A stretch of DNA of 64,000 bases, taken from Serratia fonticola (GTDB taxonomy: Bacteria; Pseudomonadota; Gammaproteobacteria; Enterobacterales; Enterobacteriaceae). Location of the stretch: contig NZ_CP011254.1 of assembly GCF_001006005.1 (NCBI RefSeq), positions 2,108,001-2,172,000 on the forward strand, given 5' to 3'. The translations under genes and the position numbers were made by a program. The notes beneath the pieces are model-generated. The model worked only from the letters and a program-made list of their open reading frames with translations, ran no database searches and was not told where the DNA came from. This document shows, in pieces, positions 8,651-18,437 of the stretch (position 1 is the first letter of the stretch; each line of letters begins with the position of its first letter).

Positions 8651-9712
8651 ATGGAGAAGTTCCCGCGCGTCATTCAATGGCTGATCCTGCTGCTGGCTTC
8701 GCTAGTGTTGGGGTTTAGTCTACAGGCCTTTCATGTTCCTGCCGCCTTGCTGCTGGGGCCGATGATTGTCGGCGTCGCGATGGGGCTGCTTGGCGCTTCG
8801 GTGCGCATTCCTGGCCCCTTATTTATTGCGGCACAGGCGATCCTGGGCTGCATGATCGCCCAGAGCCTTTCGCCCAATATTCTTACCCCCTTGTTGGATG
8901 ACTGGCCGCTGGTGCTGTTGGTGCTGATCGCGACGCTGTTGGCGAGCGGCGTTTCCGGCTGGTGCCTGGTGCGTTTCAGTGGTCTGCCCGGCCCTACCGG
9001 TGCCTGGGGATCTTCCCCTGGCGGCGCATCGGCGATGGTAGCGATGGCGGGAGATTTCGGTGCAGATGTGCGGCTGGTAGCGTTTATGCAGTATCTGCGC
9101 GTGCTGTTTGTCGCGACGGCGGCAGCGGTCGTGGCGCGTATCGGTCTGGGAGATGAAGCTGGGCATGGGAGCGCCGCTCTGGAGTGGTTCCCCGCCCTCG
9201 ACTGGCGCTTTGCTGGCACCTTGGGCGTGGCCGTTATCGGCTCCTGGTTAGGACCGCGTCTGCGCATTCCTTCCGGTGCGCTGATGTTGCCAATGATCGC
9301 GGGGGCAGCATTACATTCCACTGGCACCATGGCGTTACAGGTGCCCGAATGGCTGCTGGCGTTGGCCTACACGTTGATTGGCTGGAGCGTCGGGCTGCGT
9401 TTTACCCGGGCCATCTTCCTGCTGGCGTTGCGCACCTTGCCGCAGATGGTGGTATCGATTGTTGCGCTGATGCTGTTTTGCGGCGGGCTGGGGTGGATGT
9501 TGACCCAGTTCCTGCCGGTCGATCTGCTGACGGCCTATCTGGCCACCAGCCCCGGCGGATTGGATACCGTGGCGATCATCGCCGCAGGCAGCCGGGTCGA
9601 TATGACCTTTGTGATGGCGATGCAGACGCTGCGGCTGTTTACTATTTTGCTGACCGGCCCGGCGATGGCCAGATTCATCTCTAACCACGCCCAGCCAGTG
9701 CAATCAACGTAG
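8651..9712 (+). CDS. abrB: AbrB family membrane transporter/regulator
   Basis: A 353-residue integral membrane protein of the AbrB-duplication family (E. coli AbrB/YbgN, named for effects on aidB). Two homologous halves of about 160 residues each carry an SPGG signature: SSPGGASAM near 122 and TSPGGLDTV near 307. Around ten hydrophobic segments are visible. The ligand is unknown, and some relatives are annotated as ammonia monooxygenase by error. The coding end overlaps rarD convergently by 9 bp. The symbol follows the family, and orthology to E. coli abrB is not certain. Confidence 0.82.
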   Translation: MEKFPRVIQWLILLLASLVLGFSLQAFHVPAALLLGPMIVGVAMGLLGASVRIPGPLFIAAQAILGCMIAQSLSPNILTPLLDDWPLVLLVLIATLLASGVSGWCLVRFSGLPGPTGAWGSSPGGASAMVAMAGDFGADVRLVAFMQYLRVLFVATAAAVVARIGLGDEAGHGSAALEWFPALDWRFAGTLGVAVIGSWLGPRLRIPSGALMLPMIAGAALHSTGTMALQVPEWLLALAYTLIGWSVGLRFTRAIFLLALRTLPQMVVSIVALMLFCGGLGWMLTQFLPVDLLTAYLATSPGGLDTVAIIAAGSRVDMTFVMAMQTLRLFTILLTGPAMARFISNHAQPVQST

Positions 9713-10591
9713 CTTTCGTTGCTGGTATAAGGCATCCAACAGGAACAACACCAACGCCGCCCAGATAAAGCCAAAGGTCACCAGCTTATCCTGGCCGATG
9801 GTCTCACCGTAGAAGGTGACTGCCAGCAGGAACATCAACGTTGGCCCGAGGTATTGGAAGAACCCGAGCGTTGACAGGCGCAGGCGGGTGGCCGCTGCGG
9901 TAAAGAACAGCAGTGGAACCGTGGTGACCACCCCGGCGGCAACCAGCAGTAAATTTAGCGACCAGGGGTTGGCGCTCAGATGGCTGGTTGGGCTATCGGC
10001 AATCAGGAACAGGTAGATGGCGGCCACCGGCAGCAGCCACAGGGTTTCGATCAACATGCCGGTTTGTGCATCAATGGCAATCTTCTTGCGCAACAGGCCG
10101 TAGAAGGCAAAGCTGAAAGCCAGGCCAAGCCCGATGATCGGCAGCGAACCAAACTGCCACAGCTGCACCAACACCCCGGTAAAGGCCAAGGCTACGGCCA
10201 CCCATTGCATACGGCGGAAACGCTCGCCCAGGAACAGCATCCCCAGCAGCACGTTCACCAGCGGATTGATGAAATAGCCCAGGCTGGCCTCCAGCATATG
10301 GTGGTTATTCACCGCCCAGATAAACAGCAGCCAGTTCCCTCCCACCAACAGCGCGGTGACGGCCAGCAGCAGTAGCCGCTTGCGGTTTTTACAGGCGGCC
10401 CGCACCTGCGGCCAGTTGCGGCCCAATGACACCAGCCCCAGCATAAAGAAGAACGACCAGATCACCCGGTGGGTGAGGATTTCATCGGCAGGGACTTGTT
10501 GGATCAGCTTGAAATAGGCGGGGGCGATACCCCAAATAAAATAGGCGGCCAGAGCAAAGAAAATGCCCTGCCGCGTTTGTTGTGCGTCCAT
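9704..10591 (-). CDS. rarD: EamA-family permease RarD
   Basis: A 295-residue drug/metabolite-superfamily membrane protein with about ten transmembrane helices in two EamA repeats. The sequence follows E. coli RarD closely (for example FIWGIAPAYFKLI and SLGYFINPLVNV). RarD was named for chloramphenicol sensitivity, and its physiological substrate is unknown. It is transcribed toward abrB and overlaps its stop. yigI lies 101 bp upstream in the same direction, so the two may be cotranscribed. Confidence 0.93.
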   Translation of the reverse strand: MDAQQTRQGIFFALAAYFIWGIAPAYFKLIQQVPADEILTHRVIWSFFFMLGLVSLGRNWPQVRAACKNRKRLLLLAVTALLVGGNWLLFIWAVNNHHMLEASLGYFINPLVNVLLGMLFLGERFRRMQWVAVALAFTGVLVQLWQFGSLPIIGLGLAFSFAFYGLLRKKIAIDAQTGMLIETLWLLPVAAIYLFLIADSPTSHLSANPWSLNLLLVAAGVVTTVPLLFFTAAATRLRLSTLGFFQYLGPTLMFLLAVTFYGETIGQDKLVTFGFIWAALVLFLLDALYQQRKLR

Positions 10592-10692
10592 GACGGTTAC
10601 CGGGTGGGAAAAGGAGATGCGGTGATTTTACTGAAGATAACCGGCCGTGTCCCACAATTGTGTGGTTTAGGGATCACAACCGGCTGGCACCC

Positions 10693-11163
10693 TTAGCCCA
10701 CCAGGTAGGTGGCGGTGGCGCTGGCGATGTGTAAGCCATCGTGGTTGTGCAGCTCAACGCGAGCTACCGCCACTTTATTACCGCTGCGTAGTACGCTGGC
10801 GGAAGCAACAAAATGCTCGCCGCGGCCTGGGCGCAGATAGTCGACGCGCAGATCGATTGTCCCCATGCGCGATAAACGGGATGCCAGCTCTTCTTCGATC
10901 AGCGGGTCCTGACGCATCAGCACGCTGCCCACGCACGCTAGCCCGGCGGCAACATCCAGTACGGAAGCGATCACGCCGCCATGCAGGATTTTTTGGGCGG
11001 CATTACCCACCAGCTTAGGTTGATTGGTAAAGCTCAATTCAACGTAGTCGTCCTCAAAGCGGCGTAGCTCCAGCCCCAATTCACGGTTAAATGGCATGTG
11101 ATAGACGAAGATTTCGCCAATCTTCTGGCGGGCGGCCTCGAGGGTCAAAGTTGTGTGTGACAT
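10693..11163 (-). CDS. yigI: Acyl-CoA thioesterase YigI (hotdog fold)
   Basis: A 156-residue hotdog-fold thioesterase of the PaaI/YigI type, acting on medium- and long-chain acyl-CoA in E. coli. The conserved core [17 protein letters not shown] (about 63-79) carries the helix and presumed catalytic Asp, followed by [11 protein letters not shown]. An AAAGGAAC ribosome site six bases before the ATG at 11163 (MSHTTLT) decides the start over the ATG five codons upstream. It is divergent from pldA. Confidence 0.92.
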   Translation of the reverse strand: MSHTTLTLEAARQKIGEIFVYHMPFNRELGLELRRFEDDYVELSFTNQPKLVGNAAQKILHGGVIASVLDVAAGLACVGSVLMRQDPLIEEELASRLSRMGTIDLRVDYLRPGRGEHFVASASVLRSGNKVAVARVELHNHDGLHIASATATYLVG

Positions 11164-11365
11164 AGTTCCTTTCTTCATTTGAGTTCGGCCAGCCGATGTA
11201 CTGGTCAGTCCAGGTTAATGACTTGTGGATTTTATGCTTATCTTTTGTTGCTTTCCAGGCCTGGCAGATAAATGTATTCACTAGTGCGGTAAAACCAGCA
11301 ATGTGTGTAAAATAGCCTGCTTTTATTTCCGGGTTTTTCCTTATCTTTCGAGAGTGAACAAAATT

Positions 11366-12244
11366 ATGCGCGTTCTGTCTGGGATTGTGATGGCGATGCT
11401 GTTTGCGCCAGTAGTGGTGCAGGCCAATGAGGCCACCGAGCAAAAGAATCTGAATAAACCGGCGGTTCGTGGCAGCATCATCGGCAACATGCTGCAACAC
11501 TATGATAATCCGTTCACTCTGTATCCTTATGAAACGAACTACCTGATCTATACCGATACCAGCGATCTGAACAAAGAAGCGATCAAATCCTATAGCTGGG
11601 CGGAAAATGCCCGCAAGGATGAGGTAAAGTTCCAGCTCAGCCTGGCCTTCCCGATCTGGCGTGGTATTGCCGGTGAGAACTCGGTCTTGGGGGCATCTTA
11701 TACCCAACGGTCCTGGTGGCAGCTCTCCAACCATGATGAATCCTCACCGTTCCGTGAAACCAACTACGAACCGCAAATTTTTGTCGGCTGGGCGACGGCG
11801 TATAAGTTTGCCGGCTGGACGCTGCGTGATATCGAAGTGGGTCTGAATCATGAGTCCAACGGCCGTGAAGATCCTACCTCACGCAGCTGGAACCGTGGTT
11901 ATGCACGCCTGATGGCGCAGAACGGCGACTGGCAGGTCGAGGTCAAACCCTGGTTCCGCTTCTCGGAAAGCGACAGCAACGACGATAACCCGGATATCAC
12001 CAAGTATATGGGTTATTACCGTCTGACGGTGGGCTATGCCTTGGGGGAAAGCGTGTTCAGTGCCGAAGGCCAATACAACTGGAATAGCGGTTATGGCGGC
12101 GCGCAGGTGGGCTGGAGCTACCCAATTACCAGCCATGTGCGTTTCTATACCCAGGTGTTCAGCGGCTATGGCGAATCGATGATTGATTACAACTTCAAGC
12201 AGACACGGCTGGGTGTTGGTGTCATGCTTAACGACATTATGTAG
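11366..12244 (+). CDS. pldA: Outer membrane phospholipase A
   Basis: A dimeric, calcium-dependent phospholipase A1/A2 of the outer membrane that removes mislocalised phospholipids from the outer leaflet. It has 292 residues including a signal peptide cleaved after VVVQA (about residue 20). The catalytic His and Ser lie in GLNHESNGR (about 162-170) and the Asn in SRSWNRGYAR. Beta-strand alternation continues to the end. The C-terminus is NDIM rather than the usual terminal aromatic residue. A longer upstream frame is ignored because it would bury the signal peptide. It is followed 55 bp later by recQ. Confidence 0.95.
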   Translation: MRVLSGIVMAMLFAPVVVQANEATEQKNLNKPAVRGSIIGNMLQHYDNPFTLYPYETNYLIYTDTSDLNKEAIKSYSWAENARKDEVKFQLSLAFPIWRGIAGENSVLGASYTQRSWWQLSNHDESSPFRETNYEPQIFVGWATAYKFAGWTLRDIEVGLNHESNGREDPTSRSWNRGYARLMAQNGDWQVEVKPWFRFSESDSNDDNPDITKYMGYYRLTVGYALGESVFSAEGQYNWNSGYGGAQVGWSYPITSHVRFYTQVFSGYGESMIDYNFKQTRLGVGVMLNDIM

Positions 12245-12299
12245 TTTAGGTAATAACGGTGTCAGTCAGGCACCGTGATAGCGATAAATGGGGAAGTGT

Positions 12300-14132
12300 G
12301 TGTCAACCGCAGCAGTGATAAACAGAGAGTTGCTGGCAGAGCAGGTATTACGCGATACCTTCGGCTACCAGCAGTTCCGTCCGGGTCAACAAACGATTAT
12401 CAACGCAATTATCGGCGGCCAGGATTGCCTGGTGGTGATGCCGACCGGCGGGGGTAAATCGCTGTGCTATCAAATCCCGGCGCTGGTGATGGATGGACTG
12501 ACGCTGGTGGTATCCCCACTGATTTCCTTGATGAAAGATCAGGTCGATCAGCTCTTGGCCTATGGCGTTTCCGCCGCCTGCTATAACTCGACGCAAACGC
12601 GCGAGCAGCAGTTGGAGGTGATGGCGGGCTGTCGCAGCGGCCAGATCAAGATGCTGTATATCGCCCCCGAACGGCTGATGATGGACAGCTTCCTCGAACT
12701 GTTGGATCACTGTCCGCCGGTGATGCTGGCGGTGGATGAGGCACACTGTATTTCCCAGTGGGGCCACGATTTCCGCCCGGAATACCGCGCCCTGGGCCAG
12801 TTGAAGCAACGTTTCCCGACCATGCCGGTAGTGGCATTGACGGCCACCGCTGATGAAGCCACGCGGGGGGATATCGTTCGCCTGTTGGCGCTAGACGAGC
12901 CGCTGATCCAGATCAGCAGCTTCGACCGCCCCAATATCCGCTACACGCTGGTGGAGAAGTTTAAGCCGCTCGACCAACTTTGGCGCTTCGTGCAGGATCA
13001 GCGCGGCAAAAGCGGCATTATTTACTGCAACAGCCGCGCCAAGGTCGAAGACACCACCGCACGTCTGCAAAGCCGTGGGCTGAGCGTTGGGGCTTATCAC
13101 GCCGGACTGGATAACGAACGCCGCTCTCAGGTGCAGGAGGCTTTCCAGCGTGATGATTTGCAAGTGGTGGTAGCTACCGTGGCCTTCGGCATGGGCATCA
13201 ACAAACCCAACGTGCGTTTTGTGGTGCACTTCGATATTCCGCGCAACATAGAGTCCTATTATCAGGAGACTGGCCGAGCAGGGCGTGATGGCCTGCCAGC
13301 GGAAGCGATCTTGCTCTATGACCCGGCTGATATGGCCTGGTTACGCCGCTGCCTGGAAGAGAAACCGGCGGGGCAGCAGTTGGATATCGAACGCCATAAG
13401 CTCAACGCCATGGGGGCATTTGCCGAAGCGCAAACCTGCCGCCGCCTGGTGCTGCTGAACTACTTCGGTGAAGGTAAGCAGCAGGCCTGTGGCAACTGCG
13501 ATATCTGCCTTGACCCGCCCAAGCGTTATGACGGCCTGGAGGATGCCCGCAAGGCACTGTCGGCGATTGGCCGCGTTGGGCAACGTTTCGGCATTGGCTA
13601 TGTGGTGGAGGTGCTGCGCGGCTCCAATAACCAGCGTATCCGCGAGTTTGGTCATGAAAAGCTGCCGGTGTACGGCATTGGCCGCGATCAGACCACCGAA
13701 CACTGGACCAGCGTGCTGCGCCAACTGATCCATCTGGGCTTTATCACCCAGAACATAGCGATGCATTCGGCATTGCAACTGACTGAAGCCGCGCGCCCGG
13801 TGCTGCGTGGTGAAGTAGTGTTACAGCTGGCGGTGCCGCGTATTCAGAGCTTCAAGGTACGTAGCAGCGCCAACCAGAAATCCTACGGCGGCAATTACGA
13901 TCGCAAGCTGTTTGCCAAACTGCGCAAGCTGCGTAAATCGATTGCCGACGAAGAGAACATCCCACCGTACGTGGTGTTCAACGACGCAACCCTGCTGGAG
14001 ATGGCCGAACAGATGCCGATCAGAGCCAGCGAGTTGTTGAGCGTCAACGGGGTGGGGCAGCGTAAGCTGGAACGTTTTGGTGCGCCATTTATGGCGATGA
14101 TCCGCGCTCACCTCGACGGTGACGACGAATAA
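12300..14132 (+). CDS. recQ: ATP-dependent DNA helicase RecQ
   Basis: A 3'-5' superfamily 2 helicase of the RecF pathway. It has 610 residues if started at the GTG (12300), which follows GGGGAAG by 4 nt and gives MSTAAVINR; an ATG at 12288 is the alternative. Motifs are MPTGGGKS (Walker A, about 51-58), [15 protein letters not shown] (about 142-156), ALTATAD and [10 protein letters not shown] (motif VI). A zinc site (CRR...CGNCDIC) lies near 375-398 and a C-terminal HRDC domain near 525-600. Confidence 0.96.
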   Translation: MSTAAVINRELLAEQVLRDTFGYQQFRPGQQTIINAIIGGQDCLVVMPTGGGKSLCYQIPALVMDGLTLVVSPLISLMKDQVDQLLAYGVSAACYNSTQTREQQLEVMAGCRSGQIKMLYIAPERLMMDSFLELLDHCPPVMLAVDEAHCISQWGHDFRPEYRALGQLKQRFPTMPVVALTATADEATRGDIVRLLALDEPLIQISSFDRPNIRYTLVEKFKPLDQLWRFVQDQRGKSGIIYCNSRAKVEDTTARLQSRGLSVGAYHAGLDNERRSQVQEAFQRDDLQVVVATVAFGMGINKPNVRFVVHFDIPRNIESYYQETGRAGRDGLPAEAILLYDPADMAWLRRCLEEKPAGQQLDIERHKLNAMGAFAEAQTCRRLVLLNYFGEGKQQACGNCDICLDPPKRYDGLEDARKALSAIGRVGQRFGIGYVVEVLRGSNNQRIREFGHEKLPVYGIGRDQTTEHWTSVLRQLIHLGFITQNIAMHSALQLTEAARPVLRGEVVLQLAVPRIQSFKVRSSANQKSYGGNYDRKLFAKLRKLRKSIADEENIPPYVVFNDATLLEMAEQMPIRASELLSVNGVGQRKLERFGAPFMAMIRAHLDGDDE

Positions 14133-14144
14133 GGATAATCACTC

Positions 14145-14771
14145 ATGCTGATGTTGTTTTTAACGGTGGCGATGGTGCATTTGATTGCGCTGATGAGCCC
14201 AGGGCCGGACTTCTTTTTTGTCTCGCAAACCGCAGCCAGCCGCTCCCGTCGCGAGGCGATGATGGGCGTGGTGGGGATCTCCCTTGGCGTAATGGTCTGG
14301 GCCGGTGTGGCGCTGCTGGGGTTGAACCTGATCCTGCAAAAGATGGCCTGGCTGCACCAGATTATCATGGTGGGCGGTGGCCTGTATCTGTGCTGGATGG
14401 GCTGGCAACTGCTGCGCTCCGCCCGTAGCCAGAATGCGCAAACTGCTCCGGCAGCAGAGGTGAAGGTGGCGTTACCCAAGCCGGGCCGCAGCTTTATCCG
14501 TGGCTTGCTCACCAACCTTTCCAATCCCAAGGCCGTTATCTACTTTGGTAGCGTGTTCTCGCTGTTTGTCGGCGAGGATGTAGGTGCCGGAGCGCGCTGG
14601 GGATTGTTTGCTTTGATCACGGGTGAAACCTTTATCTGGTTTACCCTGGTGGCGATCATCTTCGCGTTACCCGCCATGCGCCGGGGCTATCAGCGGATGG
14701 CGAAATGGATCGACGGCTTGGCCGGGGTGTTATTCACCGGTTTTGGTCTGCACCTGATTTTTACCCGCTAG
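14145..14771 (+). CDS. rhtC: Threonine efflux protein RhtC
   Basis: A 208-residue LysE/RhtB-family exporter in the inner membrane, which exports threonine in E. coli. The family signature SPGPDFFFVSQTA is at about 18-30, with five or six hydrophobic segments and the second conserved stretch TNLSNPKAVIYF near 126. It lies 12 bp downstream of recQ and converges on rhtB, another LysE-family gene. Confidence 0.95.
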   Translation: MLMLFLTVAMVHLIALMSPGPDFFFVSQTAASRSRREAMMGVVGISLGVMVWAGVALLGLNLILQKMAWLHQIIMVGGGLYLCWMGWQLLRSARSQNAQTAPAAEVKVALPKPGRSFIRGLLTNLSNPKAVIYFGSVFSLFVGEDVGAGARWGLFALITGETFIWFTLVAIIFALPAMRRGYQRMAKWIDGLAGVLFTGFGLHLIFTR

Positions 14772-14789
14772 GCTATTTTACTTGCCATT

Positions 14790-14885
14790 TTGAACCCGGG
14801 CAGTGCTCGGACTCCTCACGTACTTCAACGTACGCTGCGGGTCCTGTGCGCTGGCCGTGTCCAAACTGCCTGCGACAATAACGCC
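14790..14885. repeat. Palindromic intergenic element between rhtC and rhtB
   Basis: A long imperfect inverted repeat. The outer arms are GGCAGT...GGAC and GTCC...ACTGCC, and the inner arms are GGACTCCTCACGTAC and GTACGCTGCGGGTCC around TTCAAC. It fills the gap between the convergent rhtC and rhtB stops and could end transcription from both sides. It is unlike the ERIC element at 47.1 kb. Confidence 0.6.
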
Positions 14886-14898
14886 TAGAATCACATTC

Positions 14899-15519
14899 TC
14901 ATGCCTTTCTTGCCGTTGCCAGTAATCCCGCCACCAGAATAAACAGCGAGCCAAAAATCCGGTTCAGCAGCTGCATTTGGCGCGGGGTCTTTAACCAACC
15001 GGCAATGCGCGTGGCCAGCGTGGCGTAACCAATCATCACCAGGATATCGATCACCACCGTGGTGACGCCGAGAATGACATACTGCTCGGCCTGGGGCTGG
15101 TTGGGCATGATGAACTGCGGGAACAGAGCTGCCAGAAACACGATGCTCTTGGGGTTGGTCAGATTTACCAGGACGGCGCGGCGAAACAGGCGGCGGCGTG
15201 GCATGGTGCCTGCCAGAGTGTGCAGATCCAACGCGCCTGCGGCGCGCCACTGCTGGATACCCAGCCACACCAGATAGGCCGCACCAAACCATTTCAGTAG
15301 TTCAAAGGCCAGCAGCGACTGGGAAACCACCGCGCCGAGGCCAATACCCACCAGCACGATATGGATGCTCAGGCCAACTTGCAGACCCGCAATCGACGCT
15401 GCCGCTCCGCGATAGCCGTGGCTGATGCCGGTACTCATGGTGTTGATGGCACCGGAACCGGGGGAAAGACTGAGGATAAGGGTTGTCAGCAGATAGGTTA
15501 ACCACCAGTCTAAGGTCAT
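14899..15519 (-). CDS. rhtB: Homoserine/homoserine lactone efflux protein RhtB
   Basis: A 206-residue LysE-family exporter matching E. coli RhtB in length and sequence ([13 protein letters not shown] at about 17-29; [11 protein letters not shown] near 128). E. coli RhtB exports homoserine and its lactone. The start MTLDWW at 15519 follows GGGAG by 7 nt; an open frame 29 codons longer lacks support. It converges on rhtC and is divergent from pldB. Confidence 0.95.
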   Translation of the reverse strand: MTLDWWLTYLLTTLILSLSPGSGAINTMSTGISHGYRGAAASIAGLQVGLSIHIVLVGIGLGAVVSQSLLAFELLKWFGAAYLVWLGIQQWRAAGALDLHTLAGTMPRRRLFRRAVLVNLTNPKSIVFLAALFPQFIMPNQPQAEQYVILGVTTVVIDILVMIGYATLATRIAGWLKTPRQMQLLNRIFGSLFILVAGLLATARKA

Positions 15520-15624
15520 CGTAATGCTCCCTGAATGCACTAATATATGCCACAATACGCTAGTATTATTTCCCGTGCTAGAGATCACATTTACCTCTCT
15601 GAACATCCCGTTAAAAGGTAGGCC

Positions 15625-16662
15625 ATGTCGTCAATCACCTTTGATCCAGCTGAATGGTTAAACCGTGAAAAGCAGTTCTCTGCCTTCGCGACCGGGCCAC
15701 TGCTGGATTTTTGGCGGCGACGTGAGGAAGGGGAGTTCACCGGCGTCGGGGGCGTACCCATCCGCTTTGTACGCTTTACTTCTCCGCTGCACCAGCGGGT
15801 GGTAGTGATCAGCCCCGGGCGCATCGAAAGCTATATCAAGTACCCGGAAGTGGCGTACGATCTGTTTCACAGCGGCTATGACGTGATGATCATCGATCAT
15901 CGTGGTCAGGGGCTGTCCGGGCGGATGCTGGCAGATACTCACCGGGGGCATGTGGTAAACTTTGCCGACTACGTGGACGATTTCGCCCAGTTTTACCATC
16001 AGCAGGTCAAACCCTTGGGTTACCGGCAGCACGTCGCGCTGGCGCACTCGATGGGGGGCGCGATACTGGCGCAGTTTTTGGCACGTGAGCCACAGTCGTT
16101 TGCCGCCGTAGCACTCTGCGCGCCGATGTTGGGCATTTATCTGCCGATGCCGGGCTGGATGGCCAACGGTATTTTGAATTGGACGGAAAAGCGCCCAGGG
16201 CTGCGTGACTATTATGCGGTTGGTACCGGGCAGTGGCGGCCATTGCCCTATGTGGTCAATACGCTGACCCACAGCCGCGAGCGTTATCGCCGCAACCTGC
16301 GTTATTACGCCGATCATCCCGAGCTGCGGGTAGGTGGGCCAACCTATCACTGGGTCAAAGAAAGTATTCAGGCCGGGCAGCAGATCATTGCCCAGGCTGC
16401 TAACATCACTACGCCGATTTTATTATTGCAGGCCGGTGAGGATCGGGTGGTAGACAACCGTTCCCAGCGCGCTTTTTGTCAGGCACTGTCAGACGCGGGG
16501 CACCCTTGTGAAGGGGGAAAACCGTGGGTTATCAAAGGCGCTCGCCATGAGATCCTGTTCGAACGGGACGCGATGCGCGCCGAGGCACTGAACGCAATCC
16601 TGCGTTTCTTTGCTCAGCACTTAGGCGGTACTGCTGCCGCCGAAAATTCCACTAGAGGTTAG
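15625..16662 (+). CDS. pldB: Lysophospholipase L2
   Basis: A 345-residue alpha/beta hydrolase that removes the acyl chain from lysophospholipids at the inner membrane. The nucleophile elbow AHSMGG (Ser near 142) is clear, with the acidic residue in QAGEDRVVD (about 273-281) and the His in [10 protein letters not shown] near 309. It is followed 11 bp later by yigL, as in E. coli, suggesting one transcript. Confidence 0.94.
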   Translation: MSSITFDPAEWLNREKQFSAFATGPLLDFWRRREEGEFTGVGGVPIRFVRFTSPLHQRVVVISPGRIESYIKYPEVAYDLFHSGYDVMIIDHRGQGLSGRMLADTHRGHVVNFADYVDDFAQFYHQQVKPLGYRQHVALAHSMGGAILAQFLAREPQSFAAVALCAPMLGIYLPMPGWMANGILNWTEKRPGLRDYYAVGTGQWRPLPYVVNTLTHSRERYRRNLRYYADHPELRVGGPTYHWVKESIQAGQQIIAQAANITTPILLLQAGEDRVVDNRSQRAFCQALSDAGHPCEGGKPWVIKGARHEILFERDAMRAEALNAILRFFAQHLGGTAAAENSTRG

Positions 16663-16673
16663 AACATATCGCT

Positions 16674-17474
16674 ATGTATCACGTCGTTGCTTCCGATTTA
16701 GATGGCACTCTGCTGTCCCCTGAGCACACCCTGACACCGTACGCCAAAGAAACGCTGCAGCTGCTGACGCAGCAGGGCGTGCACTTTGTTTTCGCTACCG
16801 GCCGCCACCATATCGACGTTTCCCAGATCCGCGATAATCTCGGCATCAGTGCTTTTATGATCACCTCCAACGGTGCGCGGGTACATAACACCGCCGGTGA
16901 GCTGATCTTCAGCCACAACCTGGATGAGGATATCGCCCGCGATCTGTACAACATGATGCACGATAACCAGGATATCCTGACCAACGTCTACCGTAACGAC
17001 GACTGGTTCATGAACCGTGAAAGTCCGGAGCAGGAAGAGTTTTTCCAGGAATCGATCTTTAAATATGAGCTGTTTGAGCCGGGCTTGCTGGAAACCGATG
17101 GCGTGTGCAAGGTGTATTTCACCTGCGACGATCATGAAAAACTGCTGCCGTTGGAAGATGCCATCAATGCGCGCTGGGGCGATCGGGTCAACGTCAGCTT
17201 CTCGTTCCCAACCTGCCTGGAAGTGATGGCCGGTGGCGTCTCGAAAGGCCATGCTTTGGAAGAAGTAGCCAAGATCATCGGCTATTCGCTCAAAGAGTGC
17301 ATCGCCTTTGGCGACGGCATGAACGATCTGGAAATGCTGTCGATGGCGGGGAAAGGCTGCATCATGCAGGATGCCCAGCAGCGTCTGAAAGACAAGCTGC
17401 CGGAGCTGGAAGTGATTGGCTCCAACGTTGACGACGCGGTGCCTCATTACCTGCGTAAAATGTACTCGATTTAA
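16674..17474 (+). CDS. yigL: HAD phosphatase YigL (pyridoxal phosphatase)
   Basis: A 266-residue Cof-type HAD hydrolase; the E. coli enzyme acts on pyridoxal phosphate and sugar phosphates. Motif I is SDLDGTLL (D8, D10), motif II TSNGA near 63, and motif IV FGDGMNDLEML near 210-220, with a C2 cap between. In enterobacteria yigL mRNA is a target of the small RNA SgrS; that control cannot be judged here. It is the last gene of the uvrD-yigL block; E. coli has yigM next. Confidence 0.94.
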   Translation: MYHVVASDLDGTLLSPEHTLTPYAKETLQLLTQQGVHFVFATGRHHIDVSQIRDNLGISAFMITSNGARVHNTAGELIFSHNLDEDIARDLYNMMHDNQDILTNVYRNDDWFMNRESPEQEEFFQESIFKYELFEPGLLETDGVCKVYFTCDDHEKLLPLEDAINARWGDRVNVSFSFPTCLEVMAGGVSKGHALEEVAKIIGYSLKECIAFGDGMNDLEMLSMAGKGCIMQDAQQRLKDKLPELEVIGSNVDDAVPHYLRKMYSI

Positions 17475-17675
17475 CTGATTGGGGCGCAGTCTTCACCGGC
17501 TGCGCTGCGCACTCTATGGCGGAAAGGGCATAACAAGATGTCTTGATATGATGCAGTAACACTGAACGTTCCACGATCTCTTCTCCTTATCAATCGCCGA
17601 CGGCCGTATCCTTTCATCACCACGGGTAATAGGCAAGGAGGAGGCTCATTATTGCCCGTGTGGCAAATCAAAACC

Positions 17676-18347
17676 CTATCCGTCGTTTTGCACTTCCAAT
17701 CCGGCTGCTTTCCATTCCGGAAAACCATCTTCCAGACAGCGAGCGGTAAATCCGTTGGCGCGTAACGTCTTCATGGCATTAACAGACAGCGCACAGTAAG
17801 GCCCGCGGCAATAGGCCACTACCTCTTGCTGTTTGAGTAACTCAGGCAGTCGGCTTGCCAACTCTTCCACCGGGATGTTAATGGCGTTGGGCAGATGGCC
17901 CGAGGCGAACTCTTCCGCTGGCCGCACATCCAGCAGCGTGACATCACCTTCATGCAGTCGGCGCAGTAACTCGGTGCGGGAAATGGATTCCAGACGCTCG
18001 CGCTGGTTGAGGGTGTCGGCGACAAAGCTGCCGATCTCATTATGGCGGAACTCCATAAACTGGCGGATAGCGGCCAGCAGAGGTTGCACAGGCCCATTCC
18101 CCAAACGGTAGTATACGTGCTTTCCTTCCCGGCGTGATTGCACAAAACCGGCGCGTTTGAGGTGTTGCAGATGTTGGGAGGCGTTGGCAATCGTCAGCCC
18201 GGCCAGTTCGGCCAGCCTTTCCACCGGCCTTTCCCCTTGGGCGATATGTTCAAGCAGCATCAGGCGATGCACATTGCCCAGTGAGCGGGTGATTTCGGCA
18301 AACTCGTTAAACACCAGGCGTTGGCTATCATCACTGAGTGTTGACAT
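17676..18347 (-). CDS. ArsR-type regulator with C-terminal rhodanese domain
   Basis: A 223-residue two-domain protein. The winged-helix ArsR/SmtB domain (about 10-95) has the recognition region LAGLTIANASQHLQHLKRAGFV and the wing RREGKHVYYRL. The rhodanese domain (about 120-220) has the active-site loop CRGPYCA, with Cys near 188. Such fusions are thought to sense sulfur or reactive species through the rhodanese cysteine; the ligand is not known here. It is divergent from a DUF2938 membrane gene, with a perfect inverted repeat between them, so it probably represses itself and that neighbour. Confidence 0.88.
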   Translation of the reverse strand: MSTLSDDSQRLVFNEFAEITRSLGNVHRLMLLEHIAQGERPVERLAELAGLTIANASQHLQHLKRAGFVQSRREGKHVYYRLGNGPVQPLLAAIRQFMEFRHNEIGSFVADTLNQRERLESISRTELLRRLHEGDVTLLDVRPAEEFASGHLPNAINIPVEELASRLPELLKQQEVVAYCRGPYCALSVNAMKTLRANGFTARCLEDGFPEWKAAGLEVQNDG

Positions 18348-18367
18348 GCGGTCCTCGTTAAATCATC

Positions 18368-18387
18368 ATTCAATTTATTAATTGAAT
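18368..18387. promoter_or_regulatory. Predicted operator of the ArsR-rhodanese regulator
   Basis: ATTCAATT-TATT-AATTGAAT is a perfect inverted repeat with 8-bp arms, 21 bp before the regulator start and 51 bp before the DUF2938 gene. AT-rich dyads of this size between divergent genes are typical ArsR-family operators. Confidence 0.7.
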
Positions 18388-18437
18388 ATTAGAATATCAA
18401 AACTGACTGATGCTAGCCAGCACAAAAGGGCCGCTTG

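Noticed and set aside
10621..10692. Candidate terminator between yigI and rarD (CCACAATTGTGTGG)
   Set aside because: The short palindrome has no U-tract and the two genes are probably cotranscribed; too weak to annotate.
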